Notes: generated by a model from the sequence alone, not told the origin. A stretch of 10,802 nucleotides of DNA from Oscillospiraceae bacterium (GCA_017399325.1 JAFQDY010000044.1:1-10802), one strand, 5' to 3'; shown: positions 1-6,400, counted from the first letter of the stretch. A program made the numbers and translations.

Positions 1-20
1 AGGGGGCTTTAACATTCTGC

Positions 21-87
21 TCCCAAAAGGCCCCCGTGCCTAAAGGGGGCTGGATTTTTGCGCAGCAAAAAGACTGGGGGATTGGCG
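21..87. repeat. Dispersed palindromic repeat fragment
   Basis: This gene-free segment contains two short hairpins: GCCCCC (30-35) with GGGGGC (45-50), and TTTTTGC (55-61) with GCAAAAA (65-71) around a GCA loop. It ends in a CTGGGGGATT phrase. I recognise this style of intergenic repeat from Oscillospirales-type genomes, but cannot confirm the family without a search. Short open frames cross it on both strands, but none has a ribosome binding site or protein-like composition, so I read it as non-coding. Confidence 0.55.
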
Positions 88-104
88 ATCCCTACATATT
101 TCCT

Positions 105-180
105 GTCATTGCGAACCAGTGCGCACACTGGTGTGGCGCCCGAGCGCAGCGAGGAAGTGCTCTTGGGGCGCAATCCCCAA
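105..180. repeat. GTCATTGCGA-type repeat, copy 1, left half
   Basis: These 76 bases are identical to 1785-1860. They begin GTCATTGCGA and include the perfect palindrome ACCAGTG-cgca-CACTGGT (116-133). They end in CAATCCCCAA (171-180), which is repeated at 230-239. The next segment (200-292) is a second, overlapping-type element, so this locus is a tandem or nested arrangement. GTCATTGCGA elements are widespread non-coding repeats in bacteria. Peptides translated from them are not real genes. Confidence 0.85.
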
Positions 181-199
181 CGACAACGCAACAATTCCC

Positions 200-292
200 C
201 GTCATTGCGAGGAGCCGAAGGCGACGTGGCAATCCCCAAAGCAATGCAACATCCGGGGGATTCCCACGGGCATAAATGCCCTCGGAATGACG
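200..292. repeat. GTCATTGCGA-type repeat with terminal inverted repeats
   Basis: This is a 93-bp element bounded by CGTCATTGCGA (200-210) and TCGGAATGACG (282-292), an 11-bp terminal inverted repeat with one mismatch. It contains a GGGCAT-aa-ATGCCC hairpin (268-281). From 231 to 292 it matches 1852-1913 with a single difference. It encodes no transposase. It resembles a MITE- or REP-like element that would need a trans-acting enzyme to move. No such enzyme is in the window. Confidence 0.85.
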
Positions 293-312
293 TGTTATTT
301 TGGTGTTGCCTT

Positions 313-405
313 GTAGGGGCGAGCAGCGCACACCCGCAAAGCCTTCTCCTTGAGGAGAGGGAGGCATTCCCGCGAACCCGCGGGCGTTCGCAGAACGCCC
401 CTACA
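313..405. repeat. GTAGGGGCG-bounded composite repeat
   Basis: The element is bounded by GTAGGGGCG (313-321) and CGCCCCTAC (396-404). Inside is a GC-rich hairpin region around 335-365 and the perfect hairpin GGGCGTTC-gca-GAACGCCC (382-400). The 28 bases at 378-405 are identical to 10544-10571 at the other end of the window, so pieces of these elements are shared between loci. The same GTAGGGGCG boundary is used by the element at 1935-2001. Confidence 0.75.
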
Positions 406-416
406 AACAAATAAAC

Positions 417-440
417 CCCCGGGGCGTTTTCACCCCGGGG
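417..440 (-). terminator. Hairpin terminator closing the surface operon
   Basis: Two CCCCGGGG octamers (417-424 and 433-440) form an 8-bp stem around an 8-nt loop, 21 nt after the stop codon of the last gene (462-941). In the minus-strand transcript the stem is followed by a U-rich stretch (GTTTATTTGTTT). On the plus strand it is followed by TTTTTT, so it could work in both directions. This is the only intrinsic-terminator-like hairpin between the giant gene and the left edge. Confidence 0.7.
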
Positions 441-461
441 TCATTTTTTGTTCCGTAACGA

Positions 462-941
462 TTACTCAACCACCGTGTTCAGCGCCACCGCGCCGATGCT
501 GTGGTAGGTCTCCGGCTCGTAGCCCATGATCTTCATGGTGATCTGCTGGCCGCTGGTGGGAACGGTGGTAAACTGCACCGTCTGCAGATATTCACCCGGC
601 TTGATAATGCCGGTCTCCGCCAAAATGTTGCCCTGCGTGTCCATGATCCGCAGTTTCAGCCATGCGTTGTTGTCGGCATCATTTGTGAAATACAGATCCG
701 CCCCTGTGCCGCTGACCGTAACCTTGCCGCACATATAGGCAACGAAACTCATACCCGACTGATAGATCTTGCCCCAACTGGTGTCCTCCACGGTAGGCGT
801 GCCCACCTGCGCAGCCGTCTCAAAGGGAGGGGGCGTAAACTGGGGCTTTTCCGTCTTGCCGGACAGGCTCAGCGCCACGATCATCGCAGCCACAGCCACA
901 AGGCAAACCGCCGATATTGCAATCACAAATTTCTTGTTCAT
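462..941 (-). CDS. Single-pass membrane protein with extracellular beta domain (second membrane partner)
   Basis: A 159-residue protein of unrecognised family. I chose the ATG at 941 (MNKKFV) over one seven codons upstream because AGGAGA (949-954) lies 7 nt before it. Residues 5-27 form one hydrophobic segment (uncleaved anchor or signal peptide, no lipobox). A proline-rich linker follows (about 30-45), then a beta-rich domain (about 70-159). That domain contains LYFTN, LKLRIMD, ETGIIKPGEYLQ and KIMGYEPETY, and ends ALNTVVE. Its pattern (beta strand, xxSG/ETG-I-x-PG turn, long strand, terminal strand) recurs in the membrane protein at 2850-3428, which has QSGRLTPG in the same place, so the two look like distant paralogues. 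The topology suggests N-in, domain outside. It is the last gene before a terminator. I infer a membrane-tethered partner or assembly factor for the secreted proteins; enzymatic motifs are not visible. Confidence 0.8.
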   Translation of the reverse strand: MNKKFVIAISAVCLVAVAAMIVALSLSGKTEKPQFTPPPFETAAQVGTPTVEDTSWGKIYQSGMSFVAYMCGKVTVSGTGADLYFTNDADNNAWLKLRIMDTQGNILAETGIIKPGEYLQTVQFTTVPTSGQQITMKIMGYEPETYHSIGAVALNTVVE

Positions 942-965
942 AGACTTGTCTCCTGTAATCATTTC

Positions 966-1001
966 TTATCGAAACCCGCTTTTGCAAGTGCATTTGGATA
1001 A
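966..1001. repeat. TTATC...GATAA imperfect palindrome, copy 1
   Basis: The arms TTATCGAAACCCGCTT (966-981) and AAGTGCATTTGGATAA (986-1001) pair over 16 positions with three mismatches and one G-T pair around a 4-nt loop. It is recognisably the same element as 2032-2068, including a G-G mismatch at the sixth position of the stem. It lies between the 3' hairpins of one small secreted-protein gene and the start of the last membrane-protein gene, so it could also affect that gene's promoter. Function unknown. Confidence 0.6.
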
Positions 1002-1018
1002 AAAATGATAAATTCCTC

Positions 1019-1049
1019 CGGGTTCGCGCTGTAAAGGAGCGCAAACCCG
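1019..1049 (-). promoter_or_regulatory. 3' hairpin with CCTTTAC loop, unit 1
   Basis: The arms CGGGTTCGCGCT (1019-1030) and AGCGCAAACCCG (1038-1049) form a 12-bp stem with one C-A mismatch. The 7-nt loop is GTAAAGG on the plus strand, CCTTTAC in the minus-strand transcript. It lies 76 nt after the stop of the secreted-protein gene at 1125-1676. No U-tract follows, so it is not a standard terminator. The hairpin at 2085-2115 has the same stem length and the same loop but an unrelated stem sequence. The loop is complementary to the GGTAAAGG loop at 1729-1736, upstream of the same gene. Confidence 0.7.
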
Positions 1050-1081
1050 TTGGAATCAAATCACATTATGATTCTGCCCAC

Positions 1082-1107
1082 CCCTTGCAGGCGTTAGCCT
1101 GCAAGGG
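1082..1107 (-). other. Perfect 11-bp hairpin after stop codon, unit 1
   Basis: CCCTTGCAGGC (1082-1092) and GCCTGCAAGGG (1097-1107) form a perfect 11-bp stem with a GTTA loop, 17 nt beyond the stop codon of 1125-1676. No T-run follows in the direction of transcription. The core TTGCAGGC/GCCTGCAA is shared with the hairpin at 2166-2192, which has the same position relative to the paralogous gene. It could stabilise the mRNA 3' end, act as a weak or factor-dependent terminator, or be a protein-binding site. Confidence 0.75.
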
Positions 1108-1124
1108 ATAATTGTCAGAGAAAA

Positions 1125-1676
1125 TTAAGCGGCAGGAACGTTCTCGATGGAAACAGAGATGCTGCCCAGAGTAGCGTTAGCAGCCAGAGTGCCGCCGGTG
1201 ATCTCGAACTTAACGACCTCTTCCTTTGCAGCGCCGGTGGTCTGGCCCTGTGCGGGCAGAGCGTTGCCAACAGTGATCTGGCTGTTGGTCAGGTCGGCGC
1301 CATCCTCATCGGTGAACTTGCCGGTGATGCCGGAGCCCTGAGCAGCGGTGAAAGTGAAGGTAGCCTTGATGTCCTCGCTGGAGGAGTTGGTCAGGGTGAT
1401 GGTGTTGGAGTTGTTAACAACAGTCCAGCCAGCGCCGCTCTCGTCCCACTCAAGATCGGTGGTGTTCCAGGTTCTGGTGGCATCGGTGTACTTGAAGGTC
1501 ATGTCGCCCCAAGCGATAGCAACCTTGTAGCCCTGAACATCAGCGCTACCAGCCTGATACTGACCGGTAACATCCTTAGAAGCTTCGCCTACGGGAGTGA
1601 TGGTAGTAGCCAGAGCGGTTACGGACAGAGCGCAGATAACTGCAACTGCCAACAGAATAGCAAACAATTTTTTCAT
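1125..1676 (-). CDS. Small secreted protein with WGxMTFxY domain
   Basis: A 183-residue exported protein. The start is clear: AAGGAGA (1684-1690) lies 7 nt before the ATG. A signal peptide (MKKLFAILLAVAVICALSVTALA, residues 1-23, with an A-L-A cleavage site) precedes a mature region of about 160 residues, predicted all-beta, rich in Thr/Ser/Ala and nearly free of cysteine. The motif WGDMTFKY lies at 56-63, with further tryptophans at 70, 77 and 84, then an ITLTNSS strand and a final strand LGSISVSIENV. The same order of elements is found at the C-terminus of the 2257-residue protein (residues 2102-2250) and in the paralogue at 2214-2759; the two signal peptides differ at only three positions. 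I know of no characterised function. I infer an extracellular subunit that works with the giant protein. The leader carries an extra hairpin (AAAATAG 1693-1699 / CTATTTT 1709-1715) between the GGTAAAGG hairpin and the ribosome binding site. Confidence 0.88.
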   Translation of the reverse strand: MKKLFAILLAVAVICALSVTALATTITPVGEASKDVTGQYQAGSADVQGYKVAIAWGDMTFKYTDATRTWNTTDLEWDESGAGWTVVNNSNTITLTNSSSEDIKATFTFTAAQGSGITGKFTDEDGADLTNSQITVGNALPAQGQTTGAAKEEVVKFEITGGTLAANATLGSISVSIENVPAA

Positions 1677-1716
1677 AGCATATTCTCCTTTTAAAATAGT
1701 TTTGTCATCTATTTTC

Positions 1717-1747
1717 TTTCATACCTCACCTTTACCGAAGTATGAAA
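1717..1747 (-). promoter_or_regulatory. 5' hairpin with GGTAAAGG loop, unit 1
   Basis: TTTCATAC (1717-1724) and GTATGAAA (1740-1747) form a perfect 8-bp stem. In the transcript the 15-nt loop reads TTC-GGTAAAGG-TGAG. It lies 41 nt upstream of the start codon at 1676. The hairpin at 2805-2837, upstream of the paralogous gene, has a nearly identical loop (TT-GGTAAAGG-CGG) on a different, GC-rich stem. Loop conservation with stem replacement argues for a functional RNA or single-stranded DNA structure. The loop includes AAAGGTGAGG just before an ATG (1722-1720) that would encode only five residues (MKENR). That tiny frame is not present in the paralogous leader. Confidence 0.65.
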
Positions 1748-1783
1748 AGGTTACAAAATAATAGGATTGCGCCAAATCAATAT

Positions 1784-1913
1784 CGTCATTGCGAACCAGT
1801 GCGCACACTGGTGTGGCGCCCGAGCGCAGCGAGGAAGTGCTCTTGGGGCGCAATCCCCAAAACAATGCAACATCCGGGGGATTCCCACGGGCATAAATGC
1901 CCTCGGAATGACG
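1784..1913. repeat. GTCATTGCGA-type repeat, copy 2
   Basis: This 130-bp element has CGTCATTGCGA (1784-1794) and TCGGAATGACG (1903-1913) as terminal inverted repeats. It is 76 of 76 identical to 105-180 and then 61 of 62 identical to 231-292. Relative to the copy at 105-292 it lacks exactly 59 bp, the interval from one CAATCCCCAA to the next. It lies between the two small secreted-protein units and carries no gene. Confidence 0.88.
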
Positions 1914-1934
1914 GGGTTTTGTTTGGGTCTTATC

Positions 1935-2001
1935 GTAGGGGCGACCATTGGTCGTCCGCAAAAACGCACATTCTTTTCGGACGAGCGATGCTCGCCCCTA
2001 C
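1935..2001. repeat. GTAGGGGCGA inverted-repeat element
   Basis: The arms at 1935-1958 and 1978-2001 are 24 bp each and pair with three mismatches around a 19-nt spacer. The ends are GTAGGGGCGA and TCGCCCCTAC. A GAATGACGGG-like phrase occurs on both sides (1907-1916 and 2005-2013), which would fit insertion into a pre-existing GTCATTGCGA-type repeat. No coding capacity. Confidence 0.8.
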
Positions 2002-2031
2002 ATTGAATGACGGGTTTTTGCAAATCATTGC

Positions 2032-2068
2032 TTATCGGAATGCGCCGTATACCGGTGCATTCGGATAA
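2032..2068. repeat. TTATC...GATAA palindrome, copy 2
   Basis: TTATCGGAATGCGCCG (2032-2047) and CGGTGCATTCGGATAA (2053-2068) pair over 16 positions with one G-G mismatch and one G-T pair, loop TATAC. It is the counterpart of 966-1001 and sits in the same order after the CCTTTAC-loop hairpin. It marks the downstream boundary of the second gene-plus-hairpins unit. Confidence 0.65.
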
Positions 2069-2084
2069 ACATTGATTTTCCCGT

Positions 2085-2115
2085 TAAGGGTGCGGTGTAA
2101 AGGACCGCACCCTTA
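2085..2115 (-). promoter_or_regulatory. 3' hairpin with CCTTTAC loop, unit 2
   Basis: TAAGGGTGCGGT (2085-2096) and ACCGCACCCTTA (2104-2115) form a perfect 12-bp stem. The 7-nt loop is GTAAAGG on the plus strand (CCTTTAC in the transcript). Stem length and loop match the hairpin at 1019-1049 exactly, while the stem sequence is different. It lies 99 nt past the stop of 2214-2759. In the direction of transcription it is followed by AACGGGAAAA rather than a U-run, so it is not a typical terminator. The loop can pair with GGTAAAGG in the hairpin at 2805-2837. Confidence 0.72.
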
Positions 2116-2165
2116 TAGGTTAAACTTTTTTAACAGGTTTTAATCCCTGCTACAAATTGCTCGGG

Positions 2166-2192
2166 TCAGTTGCAGGCAAAGCCTGCAACTGA
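2166..2192 (-). other. Perfect 12-bp hairpin after stop codon, unit 2
   Basis: TCAGTTGCAGGC (2166-2177) and GCCTGCAACTGA (2181-2192) form a perfect 12-bp stem with a 3-nt loop, 21 nt past the stop of 2214-2759. It shares the core TTGCAGGC/GCCTGCAA with 1082-1107. The outer base pairs have changed together in the two copies (CCC/GGG versus TCAG/CTGA), which indicates that the structure is maintained. No U-tract follows. Confidence 0.78.
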
Positions 2193-2213
2193 TATTAACC
2201 GATTATTTTGTAA

Positions 2214-2759
2214 TTAGCCCTGCTGAGCGGGAGTCTCGGTGATGGAAACAGTGATGGTGCCGATATCGGTAGCTTCTTCAATTACGCTGCCCTCAGCAAC
2301 AGAGATGGTCATAGTGCCTTCTTTTGCAGAGCCAGTAGCAGTCTTGTCGTTCTCAACATCAGCCTCAGCCAGAGTCAGAACGCCGTTAGAGGTGTACTCC
2401 AGAGTTACGTCTGCAGCATCATCGATATCATCGGTGAAGGTAACAGTGATACCAACGGAGGACTTGTTAACGACATTAACGGTAGCAGAAGCGGTAGTCC
2501 ACTCAGCATCTTCAGGAGCATCCCACTCCAGAGTGGAAGGATTCCAAGTGCTGACACCAGCAGTGTATGCAAACACGATGTCAGAATAGGTCAGAGTAAC
2601 AAAGTAAGCGTCTTCATAGTCAACTTCGTCAAAAGTAGCGCTTACATCGATGGAAGCGGCAGTGTTCTGGGGCAGAGTGGTGAAATCGGCTGCGAAAGCA
2701 GTCAGAGACAGAGCGCAAACAACAGCAACTGCCAACAGGATAGCAAATAACTTCTTCAT
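2214..2759 (-). CDS. Small secreted protein, paralogue with WGxMTFxY-like domain
   Basis: A 181-residue exported protein. AAGGAGA (2767-2773) lies 7 nt before the ATG, and the leader near it resembles that of 1125-1676 (ACTATTT...AAGGAGA). The signal peptide (residues 1-23, MKKLFAILLAVAVVCALSLTAFA) is nearly identical to that of the paralogue. The mature part is acidic and beta-rich. The hallmark segment reads YSDIVFAY (58-65), so the first tryptophan of the motif is replaced by tyrosine; W72, W79 and W87 keep the spacing seen in the relatives. The last strand is IGTITVSI, and the protein ends TETPAQQG, close to the LTPAQGGNA end of the giant protein. The mature sequences of the two paralogues have diverged much more than their signal peptides and flanking hairpins. 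The role is unknown; I infer an extracellular subunit of the same surface assembly. The gene lies 90 bp after the membrane-protein gene and is probably co-transcribed. Confidence 0.88.
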   Translation of the reverse strand: MKKLFAILLAVAVVCALSLTAFAADFTTLPQNTAASIDVSATFDEVDYEDAYFVTLTYSDIVFAYTAGVSTWNPSTLEWDAPEDAEWTTASATVNVVNKSSVGITVTFTDDIDDAADVTLEYTSNGVLTLAEADVENDKTATGSAKEGTMTISVAEGSVIEEATDIGTITVSITETPAQQG

Positions 2760-2804
2760 AACATAATCTCCTTAAATAGTAAAATGGTTTTTGCTTTTTT
2801 ATTC

Positions 2805-2837
2805 GCCGGGCGCCCCGCCTTTACCAAGGCGCCCGGC
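2805..2837 (-). promoter_or_regulatory. 5' hairpin with GGTAAAGG loop, unit 2
   Basis: GCCGGGCGCC (2805-2814) and GGCGCCCGGC (2828-2837) form a perfect 10-bp stem. In the transcript the 13-nt loop is TT-GGTAAAGG-CGG. An alternative small hairpin, GCCTT/AAGGC (2817-2821 and 2826-2830), uses part of the loop. It sits in the 90-bp gap between the membrane-protein stop (2850) and the secreted-protein start (2759). In the direction of transcription the next bases are A-rich, so it is not a U-tailed terminator. It may set relative expression by RNA processing or stabilisation, or act as the 5' partner of the hairpin at 2085-2115. Confidence 0.68.
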
Positions 2838-2849
2838 AAGATAACGAAT

Positions 2850-3428
2850 TTAGTCCTGCACTTGAATGGTGACAGGGATCTCGGCGTTCAGCATAGCCTT
2901 CTCACCGGACTCCTGGTCATAGAACAAGACAACGATCTTGCCCTCATAACCGCCGGCTTTCAGCTTCTTCGCTGCGCCATCCAACAGATCCAACTGGGAC
3001 ACCTTGTGGCCCGGGGTCAGTCTGCCGGATTGAACGAGAATGGTGTCCTGAATCACGATCTGCACCAGCATATCCTTGTTGGATTCGCCGGGGTTGCCGA
3101 AATTCAAAACTGCTTTCTCTTCACTAATGTCAATGGTGACATTCTTGGTGTAACTCATACTGACCGCGCCGCCACCGTCGGGAGAGTCCAACTTGTCGTT
3201 GGTGTCATCACCGGGAATCGACTCTGCATTGGTCTCCGTATCTTGGGGGGCATAGTCGGGGGTCAGGCCGGAATCATCCGGCTTGCGGAAGAAAAGCGCC
3301 CAGACGGTAACCGCAATGGCTGCCACCGTGATCAAAGCAATGATGATCAGAAAGATCTTTTCCTTCTTACCAAGGATCAACGCGCCTTTCTTTTTTTCTT
3401 CGTTTTCTTTTTCGAATTCATTGCTCAT
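2850..3428 (-). CDS. Single-pass membrane protein with extracellular beta domain (coupled to giant surface protein)
   Basis: A 192-residue protein of no family I can name. Residues 1-24 are highly charged (Glu/Lys) and likely cytoplasmic; 25-47 form one transmembrane helix. Residues 50-88 are an acidic Asp/Pro/Gly-rich linker, and 94-192 a beta-rich domain with VLNFGNPGESN, VQSGRLTPGHKVSQLDLL and GGYEGKIVVLFYDQESGE, ending EIPVTIQVQD. The pattern of an N-rich turn, an SG-x-x-x-PG turn and a terminal beta strand resembles residues 70-159 of the membrane protein at 462-941. Its ATG overlaps the stop of the giant gene by one base (TAATG), with AAGGAGG at 3438-3444, so translation is probably coupled. 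I infer an outward-facing membrane partner (anchor, assembly factor or secretion aid) of the giant protein. Nothing suggests an enzyme. Family assignment is uncertain. Confidence 0.85.
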   Translation of the reverse strand: MSNEFEKENEEKKKGALILGKKEKIFLIIIALITVAAIAVTVWALFFRKPDDSGLTPDYAPQDTETNAESIPGDDTNDKLDSPDGGGAVSMSYTKNVTIDISEEKAVLNFGNPGESNKDMLVQIVIQDTILVQSGRLTPGHKVSQLDLLDGAAKKLKAGGYEGKIVVLFYDQESGEKAMLNAEIPVTIQVQD

Positions 3429-6400
3429 TAGGCATTTCCTCCTTGTGCGGGTGTCAGCGCGTCAATTACGACGGTAACTGTACCCAATGTTGTGCTGCCA
3501 AAATCGCTGGCAACTGCTGCGCTGCTCAGATTCAGGTATGCATCTGCTTCCTGGAATCGAATCAGTGTAATTGTGGTAATGGTTGCGCCTTCGCCGTCTG
3601 TGAAAGTGCCGATTATGTTTGTTCCATAATCAGTAATGAAATCACCCGCAGTGGCGAATGTGAATTCGACATCCACTGTATCCGTACCGGTATTTTCCAC
3701 CTTGATCTGGTTGGCTGCCAGTTCGGTAGACTCTGCGTCGGTAGTCCTAGTGCTTACCCACTGCTGGTTTGTAGCGTCCCACCGCATATTGTCTTGGGTT
3801 TTGCCCGCGCCGGTGGGTTCCCAGTTGCCTACCCAAGTAAGGTTCTCGGTATCCCAAATAGAACCGTTGTAATTGAATGTCATCGCACCCCAAGTGATGG
3901 TAACCTCAACATGCTTCGGCTCAACCCGGAAGTAATCCTCGAAGAGGTAGTTGTTGGCACCTTCGTAAATGTAGGCATTGGGGTTGGCCATAAAGGCAGC
4001 CTTGGTGGGCGCTTCCGTTGCCACGCAGTCATAGGTAAAGACTGGGAGCGAGTAGTTGCTGCAAATGACATCTGCAAATATCTCAAGGAAGCCACCGTTG
4101 AATGTCATAACATGGCTCGTGCCGGTAGTTACATTTGCGTAATTGTCTTCCGAGCCGATGATGATCGTGCCGCTGTTCAGCACCAGCGGTAAACCGATCG
4201 CCGTGCTGGCAGTGGGGATCTCGATATAGGCATCACCGTCAACGGTCAACTCGCCGCTACCAGAGAACGCGGAAGCGCCAACCGTCGAGTCAGTCTTAGG
4301 CGCGCCGGTCAAAACAAGCCTGCCGCCGTCAACCAGAACGCTGCCAGTGCCCGCATTGATACAGCCCTGGTAATCCTTTGTGGCTGTAATGTTAATCGTT
4401 ACACCGTCAATGGTAAGCAGAGATCCGTTGATGGAACCGTCCAAAACGGTTTGGTCCAAATGGATGCCCTTGTAATTGGACAAAAGGTTGAGCGTGCCGT
4501 CGCCTGTAATGGTCAGGTTGTTGCCGTTGAACTCAATTGCCGACCAAAGCGTGCCGCCAACTGTATTAGTGCCCTTTACAACGATCACCAGCTCCGGTGT
4601 GTAGACACCGCTTTCAATGTAGCCGACGCCATAGTTGCCGCTTGTCAGGGTCAGATCGTTCAGGGTAAGCGTGGGCTTTCCGCCCGCTGCATAGGACATC
4701 ATAATATTATATGCCTGGCCTTCTGCAACTTCCGTGATCACATTATCCACAACTGTGAAGTAGCGGGTTGCGCCGTCCTGAACAAAGTCGTAAGTGGTAG
4801 TACCTTTCAGAATCACCTGCGCCAGGTCGCCGTAGTTTGCAGCAACAGTAACCGGCTCATTCGGCATTGTGAATGTGTAAGAACTATTATAGTTCACACC
4901 TTCACCCAGCAAAACGGCAGATGTCCAGTACTTAAAGCCTTCTCCGTCTGCTGCCGCAGCGGGTGTTACCGTAACATTCATGCCTGCAAAGGCCCTTGCT
5001 ACATTGGTCGTGCCGTTTTCTACGGTCACATCATAGCCCGGGGCGATCTTAAAGAATTGCTGTGAGTTAACGATTGCGCCACTGGTAAAGAGCGAACCGG
5101 TCGCCAGATCGGCGCCGTAAACGGCCACAGCGTCGGTATAATCATTTGCAATCGTGATCACGCTGCTGGAATAAGACACACGGTTCGGGCTGCTCATTTG
5201 CAGTTTTGCGCCATTTTCGATGGTTACGGGCACGCTGCCAGACTCGATCCAAATACAAGCCGAGTAGGCAAGCAATCCCGAATCAAGTTCGACAGAGTCT
5301 GTGTAGATCTCCACATCTGCAGTCGTGTCGAATGTGATCGTATTGCCGTTACCTGCGACAACCTGAATGGCGGACGAGCCACCGTATTGCACCTTGCCGC
5401 CGGTGTTGCTGGTAATGGTCAGTTTGCCGGGACCCTGAATGGTCAGGTTGGCAGCTTGCATATAAATGCCGCGACCGTAACTGGTTATGGTACTATCCTC
5501 TTCCACCACGATCAACAGATCGGTGATGTCTGTTCCGTTTGTCAAACAATAGGTGTTTGTTGTGGAAGACAACGCCGCGCCCTTCAGGTGAACCGCAGGA
5601 ATGCCGTCTGTATACTTCAGTTCGATGTCGTGGTCTGCTTCCGTACCCGCTGTAGGGGCACTATCCGCCACAGACTTTAAGTAATTCGGTGTATATTCCA
5701 AAACGGAATACGGCGTGCCGTCCTTGAAATAGACAGTTGCCTTGTTCTGCCAGACGGCTTCCACGCTCACATCTTCAGCAATCATTGTAAATTGATTGCT
5801 TGCAATGTCAATCTCGTCCTCGGTGGTCCACTTCCAGAAAGCCTTTCCGGTCTCAGCCGCGCCGGGGGACAGGGTAACGGTCGTACCCGGGAGGAATCTG
5901 CCTCCGTTGGAGGAAACGCCGCTTGCCGTACCGCTGTCAACGGTTACTGTGTAACCCGGGGCGATCTTAAAGTACTTGCTGCCACGAGCCGGGTTTGCAC
6001 CACCGTTATAGCCCGTTGCTGTTTCCTTGCTATCGCCGATCACGCCAGCCCAGTCTGTATAGCCCTGGAAAGTCAGGTTGATGCCGGCATAGAAGATGTT
6101 GGTATCAGACTCGACCTCCAGAGAACAACCGTTTTTCGCGATCACATTTGCATTTATGTTCGGTTCGCTCCAGATGCCGCCTGTACCGCTTGTGCCGAAT
6201 GTGTTTGACTTGATGTAAACATTGGCATTTTCGTCCAAGGTGATCGTGCGTACTACCTTGCTTTCCTCTGCATCGGTAGTGGCATAATGGTAGATGCAAA
6301 TGGTAGCCGCGCCGCCATAGGCCGTAGTCGCATTGGGATTGTTGTTGCCGATCAGGCTCAACTTGCCGGTACCCGCAAGAGTCAGGTCCGCTCTGTTCAC

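Noticed and set aside
9..414. Short frames in the left-edge repeats that give Arg/Pro-rich peptides
   Set aside because: They translate dispersed palindromic repeats. The same peptides recur at 1742-2023 because the repeat recurs, and none has a ribosome binding site.
820..1059. 79-codon minus-strand frame upstream of and overlapping the last membrane-protein gene
   Set aside because: It overlaps the better-supported gene in another frame, crosses the hairpins at 966-1049 and has no protein-like features.
1705..1722. Five-codon leader frame (MKENR) just after AAAGGTGAGG in the 5' hairpin
   Set aside because: It is not present in the leader of the paralogous gene, whose GGTAAAGG loop is not followed by a start codon, so it is more likely a coincidence than a leader peptide.
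105..2001. CRISPR array
   Set aside because: The repeats are long palindromic elements in few copies, without regular repeat-spacer spacing or cas genes.
1125..2759. The small secreted proteins as TasA/camelysin matrix proteins
   Set aside because: Size, signal peptide and an N-T-G-type strand are reminiscent. But the characteristic camelysin N-terminus (AYFSD-like) and an adjacent SipW-type signal peptidase are absent, and the WGxMTFxY motif is different.
1019..2837. The hairpins as ordinary Rho-independent terminators
   Set aside because: None of the six hairpins in the gaps around the small genes is followed by a U-run in the direction of transcription, unlike those at 417-440 and 10637-10663.
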